A DNA stretch of 64,000 nucleotides from Agriotes lineatus (taxonomy: Eukaryota; Arthropoda; Insecta; Coleoptera; Elateridae). The notes beneath the pieces are model-generated. The model ran no database searches. It was not told the origin of the DNA and saw only the letters and a program-made list of their open reading frames with translations. Below, piece by piece: positions 45,881-56,458 of this stretch. Numbering within the stretch: the stretch's first letter is position 1; every line of letters begins with the position of its first letter. The position numbers and the translations under genes are program-made. The stretch lies in NCBI GenBank assembly GCA_940337035.1, contig CALNHX010002782.1, positions 62,001-126,000 on the forward strand, given 5' to 3'.

Positions 45881-47636
45881 TGTCATATAAGAACGAGGAA
45901 GAAGAGTATGTAAATAAATTTGTCGCAATTACAGAAGCTATCTTTAGTTAATTACAGAGTAAAATGTGATAAAGAGTAAAACTGGGCTCTATTTAAAAAA
46001 AAATATTTCAAATTAGAGTACTGTAACTTAGGACCACCAACTAGGGTTACCAACATTGAGTCGATGCTAGCCCGAAAAATATAATTTTTGAGGGACAAAA
46101 CAGTGGGATAAAATTAATAAAAAAGTTCAAGGTGAAATAGTTTTTTACATTGTTTTATATTTTTTAAGTAGCATATGAAATACGGCATTTTTACCTCTCC
46201 GCGGATACATTAAATTTGAACAAGACGCCTTAAATAATTTATTTTAAATAATTATTTGCCTTTTTTATTCCTTAGCTAGCTCAGTGAACATGAAACTCTC
46301 TTAATATCTGAGTTAGTCGCTTATACATGATCATTATCTCCAAAACCGAAATTTGGTCCTCCCTTATAGTGTTGGTCGAACTGAAACTTAACTTTAAACA
46401 ACGCACAAAAATCAGTTTTTTTTACATTACCTATTGACTTCAAAACACATATAAAAACAAAAACCACGCATAAAAATACAAAAGAAATAAAAGAAAATAG
46501 AATTACGTTTTCAAACAACCTACGTGCGATATAGATTGAGGGCATTGAGGCTACTCGCAGACGTGTTGCAAACATACATGAGAAACATAAAACATCACCA
46601 AAAATAGCGTTAAAATAACGATAATGTCAAAATGTCTAACAAAACTGGAATATCAAAATTGTCTGAAACCGGTACTTATTGGAGTGGCTGAAAAACATTC
46701 CTGCGCGTTTGCAAAAGCTTGCAATTAAACGCAACCTTATCACGCTCTGCAAACATTTTACCTGGAACTGGCTACTGCATACCTGCTGGGAACCATTGAT
46801 CGCGTGCAGTCCTCGCAAGGACAGTTGAATAAGCGCCTCTCAAAATTGGCGCTGCAAATAAGCCTTTATATAGCACAATGAGTGTAAATGTAAGACACTC
46901 GGAAAATGCGTTTGCTGAATTTGCAAACGCTGGCTCGCTGCACTTTAACACTGTTTGCAGCATCAGTTGGTTGCCAGGCTCTTTTAGGGACGCTTCAAAT
47001 TATATTATATCTCTCTGGGCGAATTCACGTACTATACTTTCTTATCAGAAGAGGCTGCGTGCGACTGCTGCTGTTTTGTTAAATTTGCATGAGTTGAAAA
47101 TAATAGAATCCCACTTACAGCGTGTGTTTCTTGCTGCATTCACGAAAACCAAAATTCACAATATACGTCCAGCGCAGGACCGGCTTTACAAGCATTTACT
47201 TACATAAAATACAATATTAAATCTAATCATAGAACATAGGAAATACAACTTGGCTTCTACATTTAAGCATGAAAATAAACATTATCAGTAAGGGATCTAG
47301 CGGGCCCGTTGCACATAATTCTTTGTAAATCATATGAATTAAAGATTAAAATCATTTTTTACATTCCGTAAAAGAAATGTTTAAAATACATCTTAGACGT
47401 TAAGTAAACTACTACGAAACTATATTTTTCTGAAAGAAAATGAGATATTTTCTAAAATTATATTGTTTCCTCTTTGTCCACTTTCTTACGAATAACTTCT
47501 ACTCTGTAGCTTTTAAATACGAGTAACATTTTTAGCAATGTATGTATGAACGTTTAGGTAACCCGAAGAATTTTATTGAAAACCCAAAGCCCGAAGAATG
47601 ATTGCCAAACCCGAAGTCTTCGGGTCAAAATGACAG
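45881..47636. other. No recognisable gene
   Basis: Short frames only. Bases 46640-47200 are less AT-rich and contain partly self-complementary words around TTTGCAAACGC and GCGTTTGCAAA (46700-46930), perhaps an old MITE. Nothing more is supported. Confidence 0.4.
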
Positions 47637-47643
47637 TGTTGGC

Positions 47644-47932
47644 CATATATCTAATACTTACTATATTGCTAGCGGCTATGAGTGGGAAACTCACCAATGA
47701 AGTGAGACACGCAACCAACTCCTTCATGTATACGGTGAGCTGTGCGCAAGCGCGGTGGCGTCGTCCGCCCAATGGGGAAGTGGTCAAGTTTAAAATTCGC
47801 TTCTAAAGGCGGAGTTTGATTTCTCACGCATGCGCTCGAGACGCGTTATACACCAAGTGATACTATGTCGGCGCCGTAATGTTTTCTGAAGTTTCCAGGC
47901 CCTACCAGCAATATATGTGTATTATATATATG
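47644..47932 (+). mobile_element. MITE copy 3 (CATATAT family)
   Basis: This is a complete 289-bp copy with ends CATATATCTAATAC and GTATTATATATATG, flanked by perfect 8-bp duplications GTGTTGGC (47636-47643 and 47933-47940). The body matches copies 1 and 2 at high identity throughout. Confidence 0.88.
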
Positions 47933-47940
47933 GTGTTGGC

Positions 47941-48732
47941 AACCCTACCACCAACTATCAGAAACGCAATGTTGCCAAGTCTAACAGCATGGCGAGTAAG
48001 TGTAGGAGGCGGTGGATAGGTCCATAAAATCTCTCTTTTATTCAGTAAATCGACTGCATTTTTGATTAGTTCTAAAATCTGCCAATTTATTTTGCTGCGC
48101 GTGACGTCACACCCTCACGTAAAGCACCTCTATAATACGAGCATGCTTGTCAGCCATATGAATCACATCACAAAAGCAACAAATTAAAAAAAGATGTTAC
48201 TTTTCAGAAAATGAAAATACGTTAATGTCTATACGTTTAATAGTACTAATTCGAGGCTGAACAACCGGTCATGATCGAAGATTTTGAAATCTGAAAAACA
48301 GGAAAAAAAATGAATCAATGTTTTAGGCTTACCTTATATCCAAAAAAAGTATTCCTTAGTCTTGAAATATACTGATATTTTAATAAAGTATATGAGAGGC
48401 ATAGCATAAAAGGCAAAAAACACAGGAAAACGAACACAGTTGGCAACTCAAACACAAGGTTAGAAGCTAGAACAGCGAGCATAGATAATATAACCCACAA
48501 CGAGTGAACTGTTTGACGTTATAGGGTTATGTTTGATTGCATCATGGCCACCAACATGTAAACGCGAAAGTACTGTGATGCAAGGTTTTATGCAACCTGT
48601 GCGACATGCGTCTGCTTGTATTATAAAGGGCTCTACCCTCACGTTATCTCATCGGTTACGACGCTTTATATCCACCAATAGCCGAAGAGGGGAACTCCAA
48701 ATTTAGAATTTGAAACAGTTAATGCCGCCCGG
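47941..48732. other. No recognisable gene
   Basis: AT-rich sequence with short frames only; no repeats were placed. Confidence 0.4.
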
Positions 48733-48740
48733 GTGCCGTG

Positions 48741-50435
48741 CAGGGGCGCAGGAACAGGGGGGTCGGGGCGAGGGGGGCGATTCCCCCCCCATAGAATATA
48801 TCAGGGGGGCAAATAGTATAATTTGCCCCCCTGATATATTCTATGAGGTTTTAAAAATTTGTACATATGGTTTTCACATTAATCCATACATACGAGATGT
48901 TCTATTGTAAAAGGTGCAGAAATAAAACACGAAGAATTGGTTAAACACGTCTTGATTTTTAGGTCACCAGGGGAGAATTCGATATAGTCCATTTTTCTGT
49001 CATATGGAAATGTAAATGCCAACATTCTAGGGAAATCATTGACAACAAGCATTGTCACTAGGCTGCATTGTCTTGGTACATAAACTTCTTATTATTTTTG
49101 TGGTGAGGGTAGGTTTCATGTCGAGAGGTTGGCAATTTATTATTTTAAATTGTAGCTTTGGTCATTATAACCTTGATGAGATGTTATAATTTGGTTTGAA
49201 CTAGTTAGGTAGGACAGTTTTATAATAGCCAGAACTACAATTTAAAAATAACTATGGTGTCAACCAGTCAACATAGAACCTAATCTGTCATTGCAAAAAT
49301 AATAACCAGAAGTGTATGTACCAACACAATGCAATGTAGTGACAATGCTTGTTGTCAATGGTTTCCCTAGATTGCATTTCCATATGAAAAAAATTTGTAA
49401 AGGAGGTTACACGGAACTTGCCTCGCTTGAATTACATCAGTTTGCAAAGAAATGTGATTTTCATCAATTCAAAAAAAAATGTAATCCGCTGAAATTCAAA
49501 TTCCGCGCTCTCAGGCGAATATTTTGAGCCGAGTTTCTAGTCTGCTGCTTGGGTCCCTGCTTGCACAAGTGAGGTACGGCCGTACTCGAATTGTGCGAGT
49601 TTTTGCTGCGTTATAAAGACACCATACTATTCTGTCCCACTTGTGATGTTTATCCTATATCTGTTAGGTCTCATTTTCGACAATGATAAAAGCCTGAACT
49701 ATGTTAAATATTATTACTTTTATCTATTTCTCAGCTAAAGCAAAATATACATTTTATTTTTTTAAGGTGCCCACCCTGTATTTATATTTTTCTGAAATTT
49801 TCTCGGTTTTATGCCAGGTATACCTATAATCTGCATGCAAAGTATCGTTTTAGCATTTTAGCTTAATTGTAGCTATTATAGTTATTGACGTGTCAAGTAC
49901 ATAATGTAGGACTTTATTGGACGAATTAATTTTATGGAGGGCGGGCGTAGCGATAAAGAGGACGAGTCAAATAAGGTCTGAGGAGCTGCATGCAAAGCTT
50001 TACATTCGCCTGCACTACATAATATTTCCTTTTATCTGCAATTATCATTTATATTAGACACATTAGAAAATTCAAGTTTCTATTGAAACATTTGATAGTT
50101 TCGAAGGGTGGTACTTCTAGGTTAATTGTAATATCAAGAGTAACTACCTATTACCGTAAGGTATTAAAGATGAATTTCTTTTTATTATTTGTAAGGTGTT
50201 CAGTTAATATAATCTCTCCCGATTTGAATAAAATTACATTAATTTTGATAATAACTTTGACAGGCGGCCGTCTTACTTTACTGTATGGACTAAAGTGGCA
50301 CTTTATGGGCGCTATATAATACTATAATAAAGTGTTTATGAAACAGCTGAACTTAAAGCTTAGTTATGTTAAGACATTCAAAAAAATGTTTTGCCCCCCC
50401 CCCCCCCCATAATTGCAGTAGTTCCTGCGCCGCTG
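48741..50435. mobile_element. Non-autonomous hAT element with palindromes and poly-C
   Basis: The termini CAGGGGCGCAGGAAC and CAGCGGCGCAGGAAC are inverted. Flanks GTGCCGTG (48733-48740) and GTGCCGTA (50436-50443) match at 7 of 8 bases. Near the left end a palindrome pairs ATAGAATATATCAGGGGGGC with its complement (48790-48845), and a longer imperfect inverted repeat spans about 49000-49390. A run of 15 C lies at 50394-50408. No transposase frame is present. Confidence 0.78.
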
Positions 50436-50766
50436 GTGCCGTACATCCCTTGCAACCCCGCTTAAGCCGGTCCCACACGATGTAGCGAATGCCTTCCAAC
50501 GTTGGGCACATGGCTATTTGTCACATCGTGTGGGCGTGCTCCATGTGTCCAACGCTGGCCTCATGCCACGTTCGGGATCCTGTCGGTAAATTTGACCCGC
50601 GTCAAAGGAGCTTCCAACGTTGGAAGCATCGTTCGGAACGCGCATACACACGAGTGTCATGTTTTTAGTATCGAGAAATCAGTAGCGGCAGCGGCCTAGA
50701 TTTGTTGTGGTCTCGTCAAGCCGCTGATTCCTTGGCAAAATTGGGCAAAAATAAGTAGGTAAGTAC

Positions 50767-51172
50767 TAGGGATGTTCCGAATATACAAAAATTCGTATTC
50801 GCGAATACGAATACCGAATACAAATACTCTTATGAATAGTCGCGAATACGAATACGAATACATGACCTTGAGTGAATAATATCAACATCAACATCGTTTT
50901 TGTACGTGCTGCACATTTTAGAAATAGTATGGAAAATAGTTTTGTTTTTTATTTAATGTTATAGAATGGTTAATATTTAAAAAAAAAATTTATTTAATGT
51001 ATGAATACCTGTTTTATATTTTTATTAAAATTCTTATCTATATTTCTATAATTTTAATGTCAAATACTCGTATAATATTCGTGTTAATTTTGGCGAATAC
51101 GATTACGAATACAAATATTGAAAATATAGCTAATACTCGCGAATACGAATACGAGTATTCGGAACATCTCTA
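50767..51172. mobile_element. 406-bp hAT-type MITE
   Basis: The ends TAGGGATGTTCCGAATA and TAGAGATGTTCCGAATA are inverted, with perfect 8-bp duplications GTAAGTAC (50759-50766 and 51173-51180). The subterminal regions repeat GCGAATACGAATACGAATAC-like words, and the centre is plain AT-rich sequence. It has no coding capacity and is nested in the Harbinger element. Confidence 0.9.
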
Positions 51173-51627
51173 GTAAGTACATATATATAGGAAAAGTTAA
51201 TTAATTATATTGTCTGTGTTAATAACCAAATTAAATTACGAAAATAATTCCAACAATAAACGAATATTAAAAACGAATGACCAATTATTATTCTTTAGTA
51301 AAGTAACAAACGTAAAGCCCTAAATAAAAATTAATTTAATTAAATTAAAATAACAGTTAATAACTTAATGAATGTTTTTGTATTACGTGCAACATTTTTA
51401 TTTGTTTAATGTTAATCTGTGCAGTAGTGATAAAAAAGTAACTACTCGTCACAAAGTAACTAAATAACTAATACCAACTGCAAGGGGATTGGTAACATTT
51501 ACTTAAGCTTTCAGTTGAGCGTTGCCTTCAAACGCATAGTTAATAAATACTTATACGATGTGAACGTGGAATATCAAAATAACTAATGGAAGCAAGTTAA
51601 ATACGTAACGAAAACGATATTACTATA

Positions 51628-52160
51628 CAGGGTGTCCAAAAAATGGTGGATTAACTCTACGGTGCGTTACTTGGAGATGCCTAATGAACCCTGGAAAAAT
51701 ATGAAAAAATTGACCTCAAACGATGGTTTATAAAAAACTAAGAATTTTTACTCACTTTTCAGTTACAAACGCAGTCGACCTTCTTAAAAATAACACGATT
51801 GATTAGACTATTTAAATTTGTTCAAATGATGTTATTTTTAAGAAGCTTGACTACATTTTTACCTGACGGAGTGAGTAAAGAAAAAACCCTAATTTGCCAA
51901 GATGACGCAAAGTCCCAAAATTAATTTTCATTTAAATACAGGAAATTCTTTCCTCACTTATTTCCAGGTTGATGAGAGGCCAAAAGCGCTCTGCATAGAT
52001 TACACAAATAAAAATTTTGCACGTTGCACGTTCTCATAATAAAAACAAGCTTTAATAAATACTTAATGTTCGTTATGCATAGCCACAAAGCACCAAAAGC
52101 TGTGCTTTGTGACTTGTAGCTCTTCAACGTCTACATTACGAGTATAAAATTTAGGTTAAA
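51628..52160 (+). mobile_element. Mariner-type terminus, partner end not found
   Basis: CAGGGTGTCCAAAAAATGG follows TATA. A hairpin lies at about 51780-51850 (CTTCTTAAAAATAACA pairs with TGTTATTTTTAAGAAG). No right terminus is evident, so this is a truncated copy; the right boundary given is nominal. Confidence 0.5.
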
Positions 52161-52208
52161 TATATTTTTTTTGATTTGATGTATAAAATATTCCCTTTTC
52201 AGTTAATA

Positions 52209-54326
52209 ATGGAGTGGAATAATGAACTTATTCTTGAATTCATTGCACTTTATGAGAAACATTCTATTTTATGGAATCCAAAACATCTCGGACGTAAAAA
52301 CAGAAATGCTTTAAATGATGCTTGGCTTGATATTTCCAAAGAAATGAGCGTTGACATGCCTATTGCTGAACTTAAGAAAAAGAAAGAGTCTCTTTTGTCA
52401 ACATATAGAATTTTGAGGAAAAAGTTTCAGACTCTTATACAACAGGAACAGGGAGTGAAGATATATACAAACCTTCTTGGTTTGCATATGACGCAATTGA
52501 CAGGTTTATAAGAGTCACGAAAAATAAAATACCATCCCTAAATTCAGATGTAAGTTTATTATATTACATATAAAAAAAAACAATTAATATAATTTTGCCA
52601 TTCAACTGCACCACTAGAAATGAAATATTCGGCAAATTCTCTCTGAATATCCTTTGCTTCTTGAGAAGGTTTTCTGGCTGTGTTAGTCAAAGGAGTTAAC
52701 AAAGTCATGTTTTTGTTATCATTTCGCCACGACCCATTTATTACTTGTCCATTCATTTCATAATCAAACGTTCTAAGTGGGGTATACCTGTTTCTGGATG
52801 TTTTACTTCTTCGTAAAAAATTGTGCAGCAATGTGCATGTCATGCTGATTGAAGCAGCTTTTTCAGGTTCTAGCAACATAGGGGCTCTGAGTATACGAAA
52901 TACTGATGCTAAAATTCCAAATACATTTTCCACGATTCTACGTGCACGGCAAAGCCGATAATTAAAAATTCTTTCCGTACTATTTTTGGCGTGAGTTCCT
53001 GGATCGAGTTTCAAAAGAGAGCTGCTAATAGGAAATGCATCGTCCCCTACAAAGACATATGGTACTGGTTTTTGGCGTCCTGGTAAAGGTTCCCTTGGTG
53101 GTAGTGAAAGTTCATTCCGAATAATTTTGCGATACAGTATGGTAGCCGCAAAAACGCCTGCATCATTCATTCTTTCTTGTGCACCAACATCAACAAATGT
53201 GAAGCAATATTCTGAATCTACTAAAGCCATAAGTATGATACTGAATGACTTTTTATAGTTGAAAAATTCGGATTCGGTATTAAATGGAGCTTGTAGTGTA
53301 ATGTGTTTCCCATCTATCGCGCCTACACAATGTGGGAAACTCATTTGCAACCCGCATCCATTCGTCTTCTGATTTTGGAAGCTGAAAAAAATAAATATAT
53401 TAATTAATAAATGTGTATTCGTTAACTTTCTTCTTTTTTTAATACACTTTTATATTATAGTAAATAAGTAACTATAAAAATAAACTTGATATTCTGTGCA
53501 AATGAATTGATGTTTTTATTTTTTTTAAAGCATATTGTGTAGAATTTTTTAGGACCAGCTAACTGGTGATGAATCACAAGAAAATGATAATCAAGAAATA
53601 ATAAATAATACGGATGAATTGACTCAACGTGAAGCGGAAACTCAAAGAGAACCTGCTAGAGTTGAAGATAGCGAAAGAAACAATGACCAGTTCATGAAAC
53701 CACAAGCTAGAAAAAGAAAACGAACTATCAACAATACTGATGATAAAACTATGACAAGTCATTTGAAAGCAGCCAGAGCTGCACTCAATAATTTAACTAA
53801 TAGGACAGGTCAAGTGCAGCAGGATGCAGCGGCACTTTATGGTCAATTATTAGCAGAAAAACTAAGAAAATTACCAGTTGGTACCCGATTGATTCTACAA
53901 AATAAAATTGATAACCTTGTATTTCAGGCTGAATATCATGAAAATGTTACGGCACTTAATTCTCATTTTCCCTGCAATACATCAAAAACTCCTAGTTCAT
54001 CTTCCAGCCCAATACTTACCCAACTACCATCTCCAAGTCCGCCTTTTACCCCTCAATATCGGTTTCAATTAGATTATATGCATCAGCCTTCCTTTACTCA
54101 AACCAATAATCCACCTTCCTACATAAATTCTTTCCAAAACAACCCTCCATATACTCAGTCACCATCACCAACATCTCCCACTCCCCCTAGTAGTATCTCT
54201 CGCAATTCACTTTCTATTTTAAATAATAATGACACAATAATTGAAGAAGACCAATCCTCACAAAGCAGAGCAAGTTTATCAGATTATTATTCCACTTTTG
54301 AAACTGGCCATACCGAAAATGTTTAG
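52209..54326 (+). CDS. MADF-domain protein of the Harbinger element
   Basis: Two exons, 52209-52549 and 53553-54326, are joined in phase 0 by GAT|GTAAGT and TTTTTTAG. Exon 1 is a MADF (Myb/SANT-like) DNA-binding domain: ELILEFIALYEKHSILWNPK through KKKKESLLSTYR, then GSEDIYKPSWFAYDAIDRF after a one-base loss in a GGG run at about 52454. Exon 2 is acidic and Gln-rich, then has helices (MTSHLKAARAALNNL), and a Pro/Ser-rich tail. In PIF/Harbinger systems the second protein carries the transposase to the element ends. Its intron contains the catalytic exon of the transposase on the other strand. The shift may be a sequence error. Confidence 0.8.
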
Positions 54327-55397
54327 AAACTATATTTTTTTATTTTGTAGTAATTTAGTAATATTATTTATTTTTTTATTCCTCTTAGATAGTTACACAG
54401 AGTGTGCCTTTGATTATTTTGTACTTTGATTATTTGATTTAATAAACTAGAAATAATAGACATTATTAGGTAGGTACCTCCTTACTTTTATTTCTTCTTT
54501 CAATGCTTCATTGATAGCCATACACACTTTTGGCACAATGCGACTGATAACCTGGTTTGATACTTTGAACAAATAAGCAAGGCTGGTATAGCTGTCACCA
54601 CTTGCCAAAAATATAAGGGTAATTGCCAAACGTTCCTGAATAGGAATCGCTTTCCGCATATTGGTATCTTTTTTCATAATTTGAGGTCCAATTTTATTTG
54701 GAATAATTTCAACATTTTTTTCAGACATTCTACAAAAACTTTCAAATTTTCCAGAAGGTTCTCTTTGTAAATCGGCTAACAGATCTAAGCCATTGTATCT
54801 GAAATAAATTATTGAGTTAATTGTAATAGTAATCTATCTAACAAGTGCGGAAAGTGCTACTTTTTCCGCATGCGATTGCACTTGGCCGAATAATGACGCA
54901 TAGCGGAGTTCGGCCAGCAATCAAGGGCGGAAAAGGCACTTTACGTATGTGTTAGGTACAATTCTTTTTCTACTCGCACGAAGAAAGTACTCACTTAACA
55001 AAGAAACAATCAGTAACCCAAAAGTGAAATAGGCCGTTTTTATCCATTTTTACACAAATTTTACCATTTTTACATAAATTTTACCATTTTTCCCGAAAAA
55101 CTGGAACGCGATAGACAAAAACAGAGGTAATTTTTGGCATCAGCAAATCAAAAAACATAAGAATCACCCTGAATTATGCAAAGGACATTTTCAAAATAAA
55201 TTTTTGTAAACTATTGATATTATTTAGCAATAATTAGATAGGTATTAAAACGAAAAAGAATACTTACCTTTTTCTACTTTATTCATATATAGCATCCACC
55301 ACCGCCTAGTCCGCCTTTTTTTGCGTTGCAATAATTTTGAACAACATAAAACGATCATGCCAGCGGCAATTCCAGCAATTCTCATATCATTATCCAT
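52559..55397 (-). CDS. HARBI1-like DDE transposase of the Harbinger element
   Basis: Three minus-strand exons are inferred: 55397-55268 (start MDNDMRIAGIAAGM, then RRWWMLYMNKVEK), 54798-54486 (DLQREPSGKF, then IPIQERLAITLIFLASGDSY, a helix-turn-helix) and 53381-52559. The last holds the nuclease: GAIDGKHITLQ (first Asp), VFVGDDAFPIS (second Asp) and RRIVENVFGIL (catalytic Glu). All three catalytic residues are present. Two defects: one base appears to be missing in the A run at the end of exon 1, and residues between RVANEF and FPHCVGAIDG are deleted with a frame change at about 53345. The second is too large for a base-calling error, so this copy is probably inactive. Exon 2 starts after TTATTTCAG and ends before GTAAGG. 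Confidence 0.8.
54842..54960. repeat. Hairpin with CATAGCGGAGTTCGGCC apex region
   Basis: GTGCGGAAAGTGC and GGCCGAA on the left face TTCGGCC and GGGCGGAAAAGGCAC on the right, imperfectly. It lies in the intron between transposase exons 1 and 2 and resembles the other GC-apex hairpins. Confidence 0.45.
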
Positions 55398-55611
55398 TTT
55401 TCCATGTCACGACACTGACTTCAGTTCACAAAAATAGCGCCAAAAAATGGTCCAATGTTGGAACAAAGGTTCACCCCATCGTGTAGGAGACGCACTTGCC
55501 AATTGTAATACTGTCGAAAACTCTGTCCACGTTGGATCCAACGTTGGACGCATCGTGTGGGACCAGCTTTAAGACGGTTATGGTCGTGATTTAACTGTAT
55601 TCGGAATTACA

Positions 55612-55665
55612 AACATTTTTAAAGTGGCAACCCTGATTTCATTAGTGTCACCAAAACAGGAAGTA
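55612..55665. repeat. Relic matching both flanks of the 20-24 kb hAT
   Basis: AAAGTGGCAACCCTGATTTC followed by ATTAGTGTCACCAAAA matches 20181-20213 joined directly to 24691-24712. It is the unfilled version of the hAT insertion site in another copy of an older repeat. Confidence 0.7.
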
Positions 55666-56458
55666 GTGTTGATAATGGTCTTCCAAACGAAAATATGTGT
55701 CATTAATTAATGAATGCGTTTTTCTCCCCTAGTATCTAAAGAAATGACCGTCTTCAGTTGTTCAACAACGTTAACGTTGGAAATTGCTGTTTATTTACAC
55801 TCAATTGTCATCTGCAGTAAAACACGTCTGAAAGTGAGGTTAAGTGTTGTGCTACTTCACAGTTCACAGGAATAGTTATTAATTAATATGCTTTACTCTA
55901 CAGATTGTTTAAAGAACGTTTTATTATTGGAGTAGTTCTAGACTGTGCCGACCAGTGTATAAAGACGTCGCCTTATTTGTTTAAGGTAAATTATTGCAAT
56001 CAGTCAACATTAGAAGCAAAACAGTAGCTACATTTACCAAATAGACCTCGTGCACATGAATAGAACAAATAAAAAAAATAACATCCAATTCTTTGAAAGT
56101 TGCGTGAACTGCTATAATGATGTAGTAAATCAACGATAGATTGGTAGTTACAGTGATTCTGTCAGCAAAATTCTAAGTAGGGCTTTGACTATATGACCTA
56201 AGCAGCCGGTGTCTAGGGTACCTGGTACTCCATATGTCTAGACCTTGTGCATCAACAAACAGTGATTTTGTTTTTAAAATAACTGTTTCTGTATGTGAAC
56301 TGTGAACAGTATGGAAATTTAATATTCTGTAATTTGCAAATACGTTCTTATAATATAAACTTGTTCCAGATATTGCAATCTCAAATAATTCATCCCGTAA
56401 GTAACCGTATATTACTGAGCAAAAAAGTATTACTTCCCAAGCGAACAGTAAACTAGCC

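Larger units (their letters stand above)
50465..55568. mobile_element. PIF/Harbinger element with two genes
   Basis: Terminal inverted repeats AGC(C/T)GGTCCCACACGATG with TTA duplications (50462-50464 and 55569-55571) are diagnostic of PIF/Harbinger. The length is 5.1 kb. Both ends carry repeated CCAACGTTGG-type words, likely binding sites for the Myb/MADF-like partner. It encodes a DDE transposase (minus) and a MADF protein (plus), as is usual for the superfamily, but here the genes are interleaved. A hAT MITE (50767-51172) and a mariner end (51628) have inserted in it. Confidence 0.92.
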
